Source: Bacillus sp. (in: firmicutes) (GTDB taxonomy: Bacteria > Bacillota > Clostridia > Lachnospirales > Lachnospiraceae). From it: a stretch of 33,465 nt of DNA. The stretch is from positions 1-33,465 of the forward strand of contig JAMPCN010000028.1 of the NCBI GenBank assembly GCA_023666125.1, given 5' to 3'. The translations under genes and the position numbers were made by a program. The notes under the pieces are model-generated. The model did not search any database. It was given only the letters and a program-made list of their open reading frames with translations, and was not told where the DNA came from. Of this stretch, positions 8,638-16,890 are shown piece after piece; position 1 is the first letter of the stretch, and each line of letters opens with the position of its first letter.

Positions 8638-10275
8638 ATGGCATGGTATGATGAGGCAGTATTTTATCACATTTATCCTTTGGGGCTTACGGGGGCGCCA
8701 AAGGAAAATTCTTACGGGGAGCCGGAGCATCGTCTTTTGACACTGCTTCCATGGATATCACATATTAAGGAGATTGGCTGTAATGCAATTTATATCGGGC
8801 CGCTTTTTGAGTCTGTTGGACACGGATATGAAACAACGGATTATAAGAAGTTAGACAGCAGGCTTGGCACAAATGAGGATTTAGCAGAGTTTGTGGCGCA
8901 GTGCCATAAGCAGGGTATCAAAGTGATTCTGGACGGGGTCTTTAACCATACGGGGCGGGATTTTTTTGCGTTTCAGGATGTAAAGAAAAATCGGGAAAAC
9001 TCTCCCTATAGGGATTGGTTTTGCAATGTAAATTTTGGCGGCAATAACGAATATAATGATGGATTTTCCTATGAAAACTGGGGCGGTTATAATCTGCTCG
9101 TTAAGTTAAATCAGCGCAATCCGGCGGTCAGGGATTATATCTGCGACGTCGTGCGTTTCTGGGTCAGTGAGTTTGATATTGATGGCATCCGCTTAGACGC
9201 CGCGGATGTGCTTGACTTTGATTATATGCAGGCGCTGCGCCGCGTGGCGGATGTGGTAAAACCGGAGTTTTGGCTGATGGGAGAGGTCATCCACGGCGAT
9301 TATAACCGCTGGGCGAACGAGGGAACGCTTCATTCCGTGACGAACTATCAGTTACATAAGGCGTTGTATTCCGGGCATAACGACCACAACTATTTTGAAA
9401 TCGCCCATACGGTCAAGAGATTGTATGCATTAGGCGGAAACCGTCCGGACGGTTTGAAGTTATATAACTTTGTGGACAATCATGATGTGGAGCGGATTTA
9501 TACGAAACTTAATAATAAGGCGCATTTTATGCCCGTGCATATACTGCTGTACACGCTGCCGGGTATTCCGTCCATCTATTATGGTTCGGAATTTGGCATA
9601 GAGGGAAAAAAGGAGCGTTTTTCAGACGATTCCCTGCGTCCTGCGCTTACGCTTTCCGATTATGCGGATGCGGTCAAGAAAAATTCCTATACCCGTCTGA
9701 TTGCGGCATTAGGGAAAGTTCGGCAGAATACAAAAGCGCTTTCCTACGGCGATTTTACCGAACTGCTTTTAACAAACCGCCAGTATGCGTTTGCAAGAAA
9801 TCATAACGGGGAATCGGTTATCGTGAGCGTGAATAATGACGACGGCGATTTTACGATGACGCTGCCAGCCGGAAATGCGGCAGAGTATATCGGGGCGTTA
9901 TCGGGAACGCGTGTATCCGTAACGGGCGGGAATATCGTTGTTACGATAAAGGCAGATTCCGGAGAAATCTGGCTGCCGGTATCCGACGGGCAAAAAGAGG
10001 CGGATGTGCAAAAAACTCCGGTAACTCTGCATGTAGAGGACGCTGCGGGAGGTACCCCGCTTCCCGAAGCAGCCGTTACGGAGAACGCCTCTGCGTCCGC
10101 ACTCTCATTTGAAAGCTGCGAGGACGCCTACGAAAAAGGAAAGATAGCCGGATTGCAGGAGGCGGTTCTTGCCATTATGGAAAAGAACGGGCAGGTTACA
10201 CAGCAGATGAAAAAAGACGTAACGGACAATGTATATCATGACTCTTTGATAAACTGGATTAAGAGCTTCCGCTAA
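8638..10275 (+). CDS. Cytoplasmic GH13 alpha-amylase-family glycoside hydrolase
   Basis: 545-aa alpha-glucan-active enzyme with no signal peptide, so probably intracellular. The four GH13 regions are in order: DGVFNH; GIRLDAAD with nucleophile Asp187; GEVIHG with acid/base Glu216; FVDNHD with transition-state Asp283. YYGSEFGIEGKKER follows. Residues from about 350 to 445 look like the usual C-terminal beta domain. The last 95 or so residues are an unusual tail: a Pro/Ala/Thr-rich linker, then a helical segment DAYEKGKIAGLQEAVLAIM. Specificity (maltodextrin glucosidase, neopullulanase-like or glycogen-degrading) cannot be read from sequence. AGGAGGA precedes the ATG. Its position after glgCD suggests a role in alpha-glucan turnover. 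Confidence 0.88.
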   Translation: MAWYDEAVFYHIYPLGLTGAPKENSYGEPEHRLLTLLPWISHIKEIGCNAIYIGPLFESVGHGYETTDYKKLDSRLGTNEDLAEFVAQCHKQGIKVILDGVFNHTGRDFFAFQDVKKNRENSPYRDWFCNVNFGGNNEYNDGFSYENWGGYNLLVKLNQRNPAVRDYICDVVRFWVSEFDIDGIRLDAADVLDFDYMQALRRVADVVKPEFWLMGEVIHGDYNRWANEGTLHSVTNYQLHKALYSGHNDHNYFEIAHTVKRLYALGGNRPDGLKLYNFVDNHDVERIYTKLNNKAHFMPVHILLYTLPGIPSIYYGSEFGIEGKKERFSDDSLRPALTLSDYADAVKKNSYTRLIAALGKVRQNTKALSYGDFTELLLTNRQYAFARNHNGESVIVSVNNDDGDFTMTLPAGNAAEYIGALSGTRVSVTGGNIVVTIKADSGEIWLPVSDGQKEADVQKTPVTLHVEDAAGGTPLPEAAVTENASASALSFESCEDAYEKGKIAGLQEAVLAIMEKNGQVTQQMKKDVTDNVYHDSLINWIKSFR

Positions 10276-10379
10276 GAAAGCCTTTGGCATAACTTTTTCT
10301 GAACAGGCATATGGTATAGAGATAGAGCATGACAAGCTATCGGTTTCGGATATCCCATGCGTTTTAGGAGGAAAAAGGT

Positions 10380-13166
10380 ATGTATGAAATGAAGTCGGCG
10401 TCGGAAACAATCAGGCTGCTGCAGTCCGACAGAAAAGTTGGATTGGACAGGCGGGCAATTCTGGAAAGAAAAGAGAAACAGGGCGCAAACCGCCTGAGGG
10501 AACAGGAGAAAAAAAGCGTCTGGCAGATGGTGTTAGGACAGCTAAACGACCCATTGATATTGATTCTGATTGTAGCAATGGCGATTTCCCTTTTGCTGGG
10601 AGAAGTCGGCGATGCGGTGATTATTGTGGCGGTTGTCGTTTTAAATGCGGTAATAGGCGTCATACAGGAGGGAAAGGCCGGAAAGGCGGTCGAAGCGCTG
10701 AAAAAAATCTCCTGTCCGCAGGCGCATGTCATACGCGAGGGCAGGGCGGTGAAAATATCCGCTGAAGAGCTTGTGACGGGCGATATCGTATTACTGGAAG
10801 CCGGAAATATGGTTCCTGCCGATATGCGTCTGCTTGAAACGCAGGGGCTTCAGGTTGAAGAGTCTGCCCTAACAGGAGAGTCTGTGCCCGTAGACAAGAA
10901 CGCCGATTATATAGAAGCATTACAGGGCGGTAACAGTTGCGAAAATATGGCCTATATGTCAACCTATGTAACACGCGGCAGGGCAAAAGGGATTGTGACG
11001 GCAATCGGCATGGATACCCGAATTGGGCATATTGCGGATATGCTTCATGAAAACGGGGAGAAACTGACGCCCCTGCAGGTAAAATTAGGGGAACTGGGCA
11101 AGGTCTTAAGCGTCCTCGCAGTGGGTATATGCGCGCTGCTTTTTGTCATTGCCGTTATGCAGAAACGAAATGTCGGGGAAATGTTATTGACATCCGTGTC
11201 TTTGACGGTAGCGGCAGTGCCGGAGGGTTTACCTGCGATTGTTACCATTGTACTGGCTCTTAGCGTGTCGCGTATGGTGCGCGCCAAAACGATAGTCAGG
11301 AAACTTTCCTCCGTAGAGACGTTAGGAGCGGTAGATGTGGTCTGCTCCGATAAGACGGGTACGTTGACACAGAATAAGATGACGGTAATGGAATGCTATA
11401 TTGACGGCAGAATGATAGAAAGAGAAAAGCTTCCCCGTTATTTTGCGAAACAAAGTAACCTTGTATACGAGGGAGCAGATAGCAGCAGACGGCATTTTTT
11501 GCTGGGCTGTATTTTGTGCAATGATGCGGATATATCCGGTGGGGAGGAACTGGGCGACCCTACGGAACTGGCATTACTGCGTATGGCGTTGGAATGCGGC
11601 GTTGATATCGCGGCCTTTCGGGAATATTTTCCGAGAAAAGAAGAAAAGGGATTTGATTCCGACAGAAAAATGATGACGACCGCGCATCTGACCACCGGAA
11701 AACGAAAAGACCTTTCCGCGAAACCGAATGCCAATATGACGGCATATGCAAAGGGCGCGGCCGAAAAGATAGTGGAGCGGTGCGCATACTATTATCAGAA
11801 CGGGCGTATCTGCGCGCTGTATGATACGGATAAAAATGCGCTTTATAAAATACTGGAACGATTGATGAATGAGGGCAGAAGAGTGCTGGCTCTCGCCATG
11901 GAACCGGATGGGAAAATGCAGGAAAAGGACATGGTGTTTCTTGGTTTTGTCAGTATGCAGGATCCGGTCAGAAAAGAAGCGGTGGAAGCGGTTGCGGAGT
12001 TTAAAAAGGCGGGCGTGGAGACGGTGATGATTACCGGCGACCATCAAAGCACGGCCTTTTCCATAGCCAGGCAGTTAGGAATCGCTTCTTCTTTAAATGA
12101 ATGTATCTCCGGCAGGGAACTGGACAATATGGAAAAGCATGTTTTCCTAAAAAAACTTTCACACTTAAAAGTGTTTGCCAGAGTAACGCCGGAGCATAAG
12201 GTGAAAATTGTGGAGGGTTTTAAAGAACTTGGAAAGACAGTGGCAATGACAGGCGACGGCGTAAACGACGCGCCCTCTCTGCAGGCGGCGGATATCGGCA
12301 TTGCCATGGGAATGAACGGCACGGACGTGGCAAGGAATGCCGCCGACTTTGTGCTGATGGACGATAATTTTGCAACGATACATCTTGCTATTAAAGAAGG
12401 CAGGGGCATTTATGAAAATATCAGAAAATCGGTGCTGTTTTTACTTTCCTCCAATCTGGGAGAAATTATGACGATGCTGGTAACGATTATCGCCGGTTTT
12501 CCAAGTCCTTTAAAGGCAAGTTTTATTTTATGGATTAATCTGATTACGGATTCACTTCCGGCGCTTGCGCTGGGGGTGGATGACAATGAAACGGACTTAT
12601 TGATGAAAGAGGCGCCGCGTAAAAAGGACGAATCGCTCTTTGCCAAGGGAGGGCTGTTGTGCGTGATTTGTTACGGGCTTGTGATAGGCGGCGTCAGCCT
12701 GGCGGCCTTTTTGAAAGTGCCATACGATAAATTGATTGCGGAACAGCTCCCTATTAGTTTACATAACATAATTGACAGCTATCGGATTTCCGCTGTTTTA
12801 GCCAAAGCGCAGACTCACGCGTTTATGGTGCTTGGCATGAGCCAGCTTTTCCATGCGGTGGGCATGCGGGATGTGAACCGCTCTATTTTCCGCATGAATC
12901 ATAAGAAAAATCCGTTTATGATAGCCGCGGTGGCGTTGGGATTGTTTTTACAGGTTATTGTCACGGAAATAGAGCCTCTGATTGCTTTATTCGGTACGGT
13001 AAGGCTGAGTCTGATGGAATGGATGCAGCTTCTTGCGCTGTCGCTGACGCCTGTCATTGTGCATGAACTGCTTGTTGCCGTTTATTACGGCGTAGAGAAA
13101 AAAGAGACTGCAAAAGACACTATAAAAGAGCATACACCGCTAGCAGCAGAAGAAACAGCCCACTGA
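10380..13166 (+). CDS. Calcium-transporting P-type ATPase (SERCA/PMCA type)
   Basis: 928-aa P2-type cation pump that moves ions across the membrane using ATP. Visible landmarks are: an N-terminal cation-ATPase domain (ERKEKQGANRLREQEKKS); TGES at residue 165; PEGLPA in the fourth membrane helix; the phosphorylation site Asp324 in SDKTGTLTQNKM; GDGVNDAPSLQAADIGIAMG (Asp626); and NLITDSLPALALGVDD in the sixth helix. PEGLPA and NxxTD are the calcium-site signatures, so Ca2+ is the likely substrate. An AGGAGG site is placed 8 bases before the ATG. The 3' end overlaps the opposite-strand ytaF-like gene by 47 bases. Confidence 0.92.
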   Translation: MYEMKSASETIRLLQSDRKVGLDRRAILERKEKQGANRLREQEKKSVWQMVLGQLNDPLILILIVAMAISLLLGEVGDAVIIVAVVVLNAVIGVIQEGKAGKAVEALKKISCPQAHVIREGRAVKISAEELVTGDIVLLEAGNMVPADMRLLETQGLQVEESALTGESVPVDKNADYIEALQGGNSCENMAYMSTYVTRGRAKGIVTAIGMDTRIGHIADMLHENGEKLTPLQVKLGELGKVLSVLAVGICALLFVIAVMQKRNVGEMLLTSVSLTVAAVPEGLPAIVTIVLALSVSRMVRAKTIVRKLSSVETLGAVDVVCSDKTGTLTQNKMTVMECYIDGRMIEREKLPRYFAKQSNLVYEGADSSRRHFLLGCILCNDADISGGEELGDPTELALLRMALECGVDIAAFREYFPRKEEKGFDSDRKMMTTAHLTTGKRKDLSAKPNANMTAYAKGAAEKIVERCAYYYQNGRICALYDTDKNALYKILERLMNEGRRVLALAMEPDGKMQEKDMVFLGFVSMQDPVRKEAVEAVAEFKKAGVETVMITGDHQSTAFSIARQLGIASSLNECISGRELDNMEKHVFLKKLSHLKVFARVTPEHKVKIVEGFKELGKTVAMTGDGVNDAPSLQAADIGIAMGMNGTDVARNAADFVLMDDNFATIHLAIKEGRGIYENIRKSVLFLLSSNLGEIMTMLVTIIAGFPSPLKASFILWINLITDSLPALALGVDDNETDLLMKEAPRKKDESLFAKGGLLCVICYGLVIGGVSLAAFLKVPYDKLIAEQLPISLHNIIDSYRISAVLAKAQTHAFMVLGMSQLFHAVGMRDVNRSIFRMNHKKNPFMIAAVALGLFLQVIVTEIEPLIALFGTVRLSLMEWMQLLALSLTPVIVHELLVAVYYGVEKKETAKDTIKEHTPLAAEETAH

Positions 13167-13755
13167 GCCAGGAAAGGTCAATGGAGAATTTTTTCGATAC
13201 CAGCAGGCCGCATAAAAAACCGCTGCCAAAAAGCAGGAAGTGGAAAAACGCCGCCAGCAGGAAAAATAATAATAAGGACGGAACCTGACAGGAAAACGCC
13301 ATGCTGGTAAAGATGCTGTCAAGAGACAGGGCAAGGCTTAAGAAAAAAGCTTCTTTCGCGCTAAGCACCTGTATGTCTTCCTTATTGGCATCTTCCGGGG
13401 AAAAATAAATGGTAAAGATAATATTGACTTGTTTAATTTTATAGACCCGCTTGCCGACGATATTGGGGTATTTTTTTGCAAAGAAGCGTATCAGGCTTTC
13501 GAGTAATTTTTCGCAGGCAAGGAAGAAAAGAATACAAAACGAAAGAACGGAAAATAGGGAAACCGGCAGGAAAGAAAACAGGAAAGAACCGACGCGCGTC
13601 ATGAGCGTAATGGAAACCGAGGGAACCAGAACAAGAAAGACACCGGCTAACGGCCTGATGCGGACTCTGGATGCGCCGTAAGAAAAACCTGCGCTTAAGG
13701 AGTCTACGGAGACGGCGAGCATAAATAAAAGCACAGGCAGAATTGTCGAAAACAT
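13120..13755 (-). CDS. ytaF: YtaF/MntP-like multipass membrane protein
   Basis: 211-aa hydrophobic protein with about six membrane segments and an internal duplication. Each half carries an acidic motif inside a helix, MLAVSVDSLSAGFSYGASR near the start and LALSLDSIFTSMAF in the second half. This is the pattern of the MntP (manganese efflux) superfamily, and the SYGASRVRIRP part is closest to YtaF, a sporulation-associated membrane protein in Bacillus. A direct role here is not shown. The start ATG follows GAGGT on the minus strand. Its last 47 bases lie inside the 3' end of the Ca-ATPase gene. Confidence 0.75.
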   Translation of the reverse strand: MFSTILPVLLFMLAVSVDSLSAGFSYGASRVRIRPLAGVFLVLVPSVSITLMTRVGSFLFSFLPVSLFSVLSFCILFFLACEKLLESLIRFFAKKYPNIVGKRVYKIKQVNIIFTIYFSPEDANKEDIQVLSAKEAFFLSLALSLDSIFTSMAFSCQVPSLLLFFLLAAFFHFLLFGSGFLCGLLVSKKFSIDLSWLSGLFLLLLAVYALL

Positions 13756-13868
13756 AGTGTTACCTCATGTCATATTTTGTGTTATTGATTTATCATATGT
13801 AAATCTTTAGAAATTGACTGTACGCTTATCGGGAAAAATGTTAAACTATATAAAAGGAGGGCTTTTAT

Positions 13869-15467
13869 ATGGAATTAATGTTTATCGGTGCGGATCATGA
13901 GGTTACGGGGAGTTGTCATTATCTTTGTGTGGGAGATGTCAATATTCTGGTAGACTATGGTATGGAACAGGGAATGCAGGTGTTTGAAAGTTGTGAACTG
14001 CCTGTGGAACCGGCGGTGATAGATTATATATTTTTAACGCATGCGCATATCGACCATTCCGGGCTTTTGCCGTTTCTTTATGCGAGGGGATTCAGGGGAA
14101 GCGTCTATGCGACCGAAGCGACGGCGGACTTGTGCAGCATTATGTTACGAGACAGCGCGCATATCCAGATGCAGGAAGCGGAGTGGAAGAACCGGAAAGC
14201 GAAAAGAAGCGCGGACAATGCGCAGATGGAACCGCTTTATAAGATGGAGGATGCGGATGGCGTTATCAAGAGGCTGCTGCCATGCCCGTATGACAGAAAG
14301 ATTACGGTGTGTCCGGGAGTTGTTATCCGCTTTACAGATATCGGGCATTTACTTGGTTCCTCCAGTATCGAGGTCTGGGCAACGGAGGGCGGCGTTACGA
14401 AGAAACTGGTCTTTTCCGGCGATATCGGCAATCTGAACCTGCCGCTGTTAAAAGACCCAAAACTGACGCCGGAAGCGGACTATGTCGTTATGGAATCCAC
14501 ATACGGCAACAGATATCACAGTGAAGAAAAGATTGATTATATCGGGGAACTGGTTAAAATTTTAAAAACGACCTTTGATAAGGGCGGCAACGTCGTGATT
14601 CCTTCTTTTGCGGTCGGCAGGACGCAGGAAATGCTTTACTTTTTACGCCAGATTAAAGAGGAACGCCTCGTCAAAGGGCATGAGGATTTTCCGGTTTATG
14701 TGGACAGCCCGCTGGCCGTGGAGGCAACCGGTATTTTCCAGCGAAACAGCATGGAATGTTTTGACGAGGAGGCAATGGCTCTTGTCAAAAAAGGCATCAA
14801 CCCGATTATGTTTCCGGGTCTGCACCTTGCCATTACCAGCGATGAGTCCAAGGCCATTAACTTTGAAAATACGCCGAAGGTCATTATTTCCGCCTCCGGT
14901 ATGTGTGAGGCCGGGCGAATCAGGCATCATTTAAAGCATAATCTGTGGCGGCAGGAATGCACGATTCTTTTTGTCGGCTATCAGGCGAATGGTACGCTTG
15001 GACGGGCTATCGTGGAGGGTGCGAATGAAGTAAGGCTTTTTGGCGAGACCATAGAAATCCGCGCTAAAATAGAAAAGCTGGTAGGCATGAGCGGACATGC
15101 GGATAAGGCAGGGTTACTGCGCTGGATAACAGGTTTTGAGAAAAAGCCGGATAAGGTCTTTGTCGTACACGGCGAGGACAGCGTCTGCAAGATTTTTACC
15201 GAATGTTTGAAAATAGAACACGGGTTAAACGCATATGCGCCGTACAGCGGAACCAGATATGATTTGCTATCCGGTGAATTTATTTATGAGGCAGGCCCCG
15301 TTGCCATTAAGAAGAAAGCGCATGGCATTTCCGATGTCTTTGCGAGACTTCTGGCTGCCGGACAGAGGCTTATTGCAGTTATTCATAAGAACGAGGGAAG
15401 CGCGAATAAGGATATGGCGCGCTTTGCAGACCAGATTAACGCATTATGCGATAAATACGACAAATAG
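13869..15467 (+). CDS. Beta-CASP metallo-beta-lactamase fold ribonuclease (Ysh1/CPSF-like)
   Basis: 532-aa soluble RNA-processing-type hydrolase. The metal-binding motif is THAHIDHSG (His58, His60, Asp62, His63). A later FSGDIGN Asp and ESTYGNRYH come next, then the beta-CASP signature PSFAVGRTQEMLYFL and SASGMCEAGRIRHHL. The C-terminal RMMBL region has GQLGRAIVEG-like GTLGR, SGHADKAGLLRWI and VVHGE. This set separates it from small-molecule MBL hydrolases and from RNase J, and points to the COG1236-like family. The RNA target is unknown. AAAAGGAGGG precedes the ATG. It probably leads a unit with thyA 43 bases downstream. Confidence 0.87.
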   Translation: MELMFIGADHEVTGSCHYLCVGDVNILVDYGMEQGMQVFESCELPVEPAVIDYIFLTHAHIDHSGLLPFLYARGFRGSVYATEATADLCSIMLRDSAHIQMQEAEWKNRKAKRSADNAQMEPLYKMEDADGVIKRLLPCPYDRKITVCPGVVIRFTDIGHLLGSSSIEVWATEGGVTKKLVFSGDIGNLNLPLLKDPKLTPEADYVVMESTYGNRYHSEEKIDYIGELVKILKTTFDKGGNVVIPSFAVGRTQEMLYFLRQIKEERLVKGHEDFPVYVDSPLAVEATGIFQRNSMECFDEEAMALVKKGINPIMFPGLHLAITSDESKAINFENTPKVIISASGMCEAGRIRHHLKHNLWRQECTILFVGYQANGTLGRAIVEGANEVRLFGETIEIRAKIEKLVGMSGHADKAGLLRWITGFEKKPDKVFVVHGEDSVCKIFTECLKIEHGLNAYAPYSGTRYDLLSGEFIYEAGPVAIKKKAHGISDVFARLLAAGQRLIAVIHKNEGSANKDMARFADQINALCDKYDK

Positions 15468-15510
15468 AGTATTTTTTATGGAGTGAAAACGCTCCGGAAT
15501 GGGGATTAGA

Positions 15511-16359
15511 ATGAGTTTAGCGGATACGATTTTTATTAATATGTGCAAAGATATCTTAGCAAACGGCACAAGCACGGAGGGGGAGAAAGTCAGACCGCGC
15601 TGGGAAGACGGCACGCCGGCATATACGATTAAAAGATTTGGCGTTGTCAACAGATACGATTTGCGGGAAGAATTTCCGATTCTTACATTGCGGCGTACGG
15701 CCCTAAAGAGCGCGACGGATGAGATGTTATGGATATGGCAGAAAAAGTCCAACAATATCCATGATTTGCACAGCCATATATGGGATGAATGGGCGGATGA
15801 GGACGGCTCTATCGGTAAAGCCTACGGCTATCAGATGGGGGTGAGGCATCAGTACAAAGAGGGCATGATGGATCAGGTGGACAGGGTGATTTATGATTTA
15901 AAAAACAATCCGTTCAGCAGACGCATTATGACCAACATCTATGTGCATCAGGATTTACACGAAATGCGCCTTTACCCCTGCGCCTACAGCATGACGTTTA
16001 ATGTCACGCAAAAAAAGGGCGAGGACAAGCTGACGTTAAACGCCATCTTAAACCAGCGTTCGCAGGATGTGCTGGCGGCGAATAACTGGAATGTCGTGCA
16101 GTATGCGGTGTTAGTCCATATGCTGGCGCAGGTCTGTGATATGCAGGTGGGAGAGTTTGTCCATGTGATTGCGGACGCGCATATTTATGACAGGCATATT
16201 CCTATCATCAAAGAGTTGATAGAAAGACCCGCATATGATGCGCCAACGTTTTGGTTGAATCCGGACATTAAGGATTTTTACCAATTTACCAGAAACGACG
16301 TGAAAGTGGATAACTATGTAACGGGAGAACAGATTACGGATATCCCGATTGCAATATAA
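15511..16359 (+). CDS. thyA: Thymidylate synthase ThyA
   Basis: Converts dUMP to dTMP using methylene-tetrahydrofolate (282 aa). Recognisable parts are RRTALKSATDEMLWIWQKKS, the catalytic Cys157 in LYPCAYSMTFNV, the dUMP-binding QRSQD, NNWNVVQYA, and HVIADAHIYDRH, ending IPIAI. The loop after the catalytic Cys has Ala where the best-known ThyA proteins have His (PCH..QF), a variant I believe occurs in a Firmicute subgroup. The ATG at 15511 with GGGG six bases upstream is preferred over 15499. folA follows at once, which supplies the dihydrofolate recycling this reaction requires. Confidence 0.92.
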   Translation: MSLADTIFINMCKDILANGTSTEGEKVRPRWEDGTPAYTIKRFGVVNRYDLREEFPILTLRRTALKSATDEMLWIWQKKSNNIHDLHSHIWDEWADEDGSIGKAYGYQMGVRHQYKEGMMDQVDRVIYDLKNNPFSRRIMTNIYVHQDLHEMRLYPCAYSMTFNVTQKKGEDKLTLNAILNQRSQDVLAANNWNVVQYAVLVHMLAQVCDMQVGEFVHVIADAHIYDRHIPIIKELIERPAYDAPTFWLNPDIKDFYQFTRNDVKVDNYVTGEQITDIPIAI

Positions 16360-16379
16360 AAAGAAAGGGCATGAGTAAG

Positions 16380-16883
16380 ATGAATCTAATCGTTGCAGTA
16401 GATAATAACTGGGCAATCGGCTCTAAGGGGGGACTCCTTGTACGGATTCCGAACGACCATAAGAATTTCAGGAAAGAGACGACAGGAAAAGTCGTCGTGT
16501 TGGGTAGAAAGACGCTGGAGACGTTTCCGCAGAAAATGCCGCTGCAAAACAGGACAAACATCATTCTTTCCACTAATCCGGATTATAAGGTAAAAGATGC
16601 CATCGTGGTACACAGTAAAGGGGAACTGTTAGAAGAACTGGCAGGATATAAAGATGATGAAATTTATATTATCGGCGGAGAGAGCGTTTATAGTATGATG
16701 CTTCCTTACTGTGATGTGGCGCATGTGACGAAAATCGACCATACATATGAGGCAGACGCTTATTTTCCCAATCTGGACGAAATGGACGAGTGGGAAGTGA
16801 CGGCGGATAGCGAGGAACAGACTTATTTTGATATTGCCTATCAGTTTGTAAAGTACGAACGCAGAAAGAAGAAAGGGGAATAA
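16380..16883 (+). CDS. folA: Dihydrofolate reductase FolA
   Basis: Reduces dihydrofolate to tetrahydrofolate with NADPH (167 aa). It begins MNLIVAVDNNWAIGSKGGLL. It has RIPNDHKNFRKETTGK (the folate-binding Asp region), VVVLGRKTLETFP and the NADPH loop IIGGESVYSMMLP, then HVTKIDHTYEADAYFP. An ATG at 16371 is in frame but lies one base after the AAAGGG site. The ATG at 16380 has 10-base spacing and gives the family's normal start. It is 20 bases after thyA, forming a classical thyA-folA pair. Confidence 0.93.
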   Translation: MNLIVAVDNNWAIGSKGGLLVRIPNDHKNFRKETTGKVVVLGRKTLETFPQKMPLQNRTNIILSTNPDYKVKDAIVVHSKGELLEELAGYKDDEIYIIGGESVYSMMLPYCDVAHVTKIDHTYEADAYFPNLDEMDEWEVTADSEEQTYFDIAYQFVKYERRKKKGE

Positions 16884-16890
16884 AGACTGC

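Noticed and set aside
10284-10320. Promoter for the Ca-ATPase (TTGGCA ... TATGGT/TATAGA)
   Set aside because: No pair of boxes has acceptable spacing and match; left unassigned.
13814-13852. Promoter TTGACT ... TAAACT before the beta-CASP gene
   Set aside because: The spacing is 22 bases, too long for sigma-A; other boxes in this AT-rich stretch are no better. A promoter must exist there, but I cannot place it.
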